From NCBI GenBank assembly GCA_025463105.1, contig JAOAPW010000392.1, positions 1-5,526 on the forward strand: a stretch of DNA of 5,526 nt, read 5' to 3'. Below the pieces are notes generated by a model. The model was given only the letters and a program-made list of their open reading frames with translations. It was not told the origin of the DNA and did not search any database. This stretch comes from Candidatus Acidiferrum typicum. GTDB taxonomy: Bacteria > Acidobacteriota > Terriglobia > Acidiferrales > UBA7541. The position numbers and the translations under genes were made by a program. Positions within the stretch are counted from its first letter, which is position 1, and the number at the start of each line of letters is the position of its first letter. Shown here in pieces: positions 4,299 to 5,526 of this stretch.

Positions 4299-5364
4299 GA
4301 AAGATTTTCTAGACCATCCAGCAGCGATAAGAACCGGGGAAGAGCTTCCTCTAGCCGCCCTGGAGAAATTCCTGCTACGCAATTTTCCAGACAGCGCGGG
4401 CCCGCTCACCGCCGAACAATTCCCGAGCGGCCACTCCAACCTGACTTACCTCATTCGTCTCGGCAATCGGGAAATGATTCTGCGACGCCCCCCCTTCGGA
4501 AGCAAAGTCAAGACGGCTCACGATATGGGCCGCGAATATAGAGTGCTGTCGAAACTGCATTCCGCATACCCTCCAGCGCCGCGCGTCCTACTATTTTGCG
4601 ATGACGACTCCATCTTGGGCTCTCCCTTTTACCTGACTCAACCGATTCGGGGAATCATCCTCCGCAAAGATCCGCCTGAAGGTTTGAACTTTTCGCCCGA
4701 TATCGCACGGCGTCTGAGTGAATCATTCGTCGACAATCTGGCACGGCTGCACGGTTTGGATTACGCAGCGGTCGGCTTGGGCGACCTCGGCAAACCACAG
4801 GGCTACCTGGAACGCCAGGTTCGAGGCTGGATCGATCGCTACCACGGCTCGCGAACCAACGCTCTACCCGAAGTCGAGCGCATCGCCCCTTGGTTGATCG
4901 AGCGCATGCCGACCATGCAAGCAGCCACACTCGTCCACAACGACTATAAATATGACAACATGATTCTTGACCAGGAAGACGTCACCAAGATTATCGGCGT
5001 GCTGGATTGGGAGATGAGCACGATTGGTGATCCGCTGTCAGATCTGGGCACGTCGTTGGCCTACTGGGTCGACGCCAAGGATTCGGACGAGTTGCAACAA
5101 GTGCGCTGGTCGCCCTCAAATTATCCCGGCAGTCTGACGCGCGCTCAGCTTCTTGAAAGATACGCGCAAGCCACAGGCCGCGATGTTTCGTCCATGATTT
5201 TCTATCTTGCGTTTGCCAGATTTAAAGTGGCCGTGATCCTGCAGCAAATCTACTATCGCTTTCAAATGGGATTGACGCAGGATCAACGCTTCGCTTCATT
5301 GCCGCGCAAGATAGAAACTCTGCTGCGGGCATCGTTGCAGGCCGCCGAAACAGGCAAAATTTGA
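4276..5364 (+). CDS. APH-family phosphotransferase, LvaA/ACAD11 N-domain-like
   Basis: Kinase-fold protein of the aminoglycoside/choline phosphotransferase superfamily, 362 aa if started at GTG 4276. Visible motifs: FPSGHSNLTYLIRL (49-62, nucleotide loop and strand), MILRRPPFGSKVKTAHDMGREYRVL (67-91), the Brenner motif VHNDYKYDNMILD (220-232, catalytic Asp223 and metal ligand Asn228), and GVLDWEMSTIGDPLSDLG (241-258, Mg-binding Asp244). The long RRPPFGSK...HDMGREY block typifies the subgroup fused to acyl-CoA dehydrogenase in ACAD10/ACAD11 or standing alone as LvaA. Known members phosphorylate the hydroxyl of 4-hydroxyacyl-CoAs; drug resistance is not indicated. The start is uncertain: GTG at 4276, 4285 and 4294 and TTG at 4297 are all in frame, none has a Shine-Dalgarno, and conserved sequence begins at about KDFLDHPAAIR. 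The frame is closed upstream by TGA at 4234. It probably follows the SDR in one transcript, though a large hairpin intervenes. Confidence 0.9.
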   Translation: MFSVNSVLKDFLDHPAAIRTGEELPLAALEKFLLRNFPDSAGPLTAEQFPSGHSNLTYLIRLGNREMILRRPPFGSKVKTAHDMGREYRVLSKLHSAYPPAPRVLLFCDDDSILGSPFYLTQPIRGIILRKDPPEGLNFSPDIARRLSESFVDNLARLHGLDYAAVGLGDLGKPQGYLERQVRGWIDRYHGSRTNALPEVERIAPWLIERMPTMQAATLVHNDYKYDNMILDQEDVTKIIGVLDWEMSTIGDPLSDLGTSLAYWVDAKDSDELQQVRWSPSNYPGSLTRAQLLERYAQATGRDVSSMIFYLAFARFKVAVILQQIYYRFQMGLTQDQRFASLPRKIETLLRASLQAAETGKI

Positions 5365-5386
5365 AAACTTTGCACCGCAACGAGGT

Positions 5387-5453
5387 TTGTAGCGCCCGGC
5401 TTCAGGAAGGCAGGATTCAACTGGCAATGCCAGCCTGAAGGCCGGCACTACAA
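5387..5453. repeat. Imperfect inverted repeat with inner palindrome downstream of the phosphotransferase
   Basis: Outer arms 5387-5406 and 5434-5453 match as inverted copies at 17 of 20 positions (core TTGTAG...CTTCAGG against CCTGAAG...CTACAA). Between them lies a 13-bp palindrome, CTGGCA-A-TGCCAG (5421-5433). The whole starts 22 bp after the phosphotransferase stop and lacks a U-run on either strand. Its position suits transcript 3' end formation or a dispersed palindromic repeat. The GTAGCG...TTCAGG...TGAAGG...CTACA arrangement resembles repeats I associate with GC-rich environmental genomes. Confidence 0.65.
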
Positions 5454-5460
5454 CCGCGAC

Positions 5461-5526
5461 CTAAGAATAGTAACGAACAATCCACTCCGCCACGCAGCAG
5501 GGCTTCGCAGAATCCTTGCACTCCAC
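5461..5526 (-). CDS. Possible C-terminal end of a convergent gene (partial)
   Basis: The minus strand is open from the window edge to TAG at 5463-5461, reading VECKDSAKPCCVAEWIVRYYS. The stretch contains three cysteines, two of them adjacent, and an aromatic end. I do not recognise a family. With only 21 codons the case rests on layout: a convergent gene ending just beyond the inverted repeat after the phosphotransferase would make that repeat a shared 3' element. It could equally be non-coding. Confidence 0.25.
   Translation of the reverse strand: MECKDSAKPCCVAEWIVRYYS

Noticed and set aside
3897..4439. Minus-strand ORF of 180 codons spanning the SDR end, the repeats and the phosphotransferase start
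   Set aside because: Its middle reads TEFTENTE and HSERSEES, which are chance translations of the intergenic repeats; both ends are antisense to real genes.
4276..5364. Reading the APH-family gene as aminoglycoside resistance
   Set aside because: The kinase core is shared, but the RRPPFGSK and HDMGREY blocks and the SDR neighbour point to the LvaA/ACAD11 subgroup, not to drug-modifying enzymes.

Overview
The window looks like ordinary chromosomal DNA of a GC-rich, Gram-negative soil-type bacterium. An Acidobacteriota member (Terriglobia/Koribacter-like) is my best guess. The reasons are the gene order amidase - GerMN - rph - rdgB, the non-ATG starts, and intergenic repeats whose chance translations (HSERSEES... 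and TEFTENTE...) I associate with environmental genomes of that kind. This assignment is inference; no rRNA or other phylogenetic marker is present.

Left part, minus strand (positions 2910 to 1): a compact four-gene cluster read right to left. It encodes a secreted zinc N-acetylmuramoyl-L-alanine amidase, a membrane-anchored GerMN-domain protein, RNase PH (tRNA 3' end trimming) and RdgB/Ham1 (hydrolysis of XTP, dITP and ITP). RdgB runs off the left edge. Junctions are tight (4 bp, 87 bp, then a 17-bp overlap), which suggests an operon with translational coupling. GerM next to rph and rdgB is also the order known from Bacillus (gerM-rph-ysnA). Small RNA hairpins sit at both internal junctions that are not overlapping.

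Middle (2911-3321): a 411-bp divergent intergenic region with no convincing gene. It holds a 13-bp palindrome and a short stretch that reads like a decayed protein fragment.

Right part, plus strand (3322-5364): a classical short-chain dehydrogenase/reductase, then a kinase-fold APH-family phosphotransferase of the LvaA / ACAD10-ACAD11 N-domain type. Together they suggest metabolism of a hydroxyacyl-CoA: reduce or oxidise the hydroxyl/keto group, and phosphorylate the hydroxyl so that it can be eliminated. The 168 bp between them hold a 91-bp near-perfect palindrome and a three-unit 9-bp repeat. That repeat supplies most of the candidate start codons of the phosphotransferase.

Right edge (5365-5526): an imperfect inverted repeat, then what may be the last 21 codons of a convergent minus-strand gene. 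No CRISPR array, tRNA, rRNA, transposase or prophage gene is visible. The genes are of known families; the unusual content lies in the junctions and intergenic elements.
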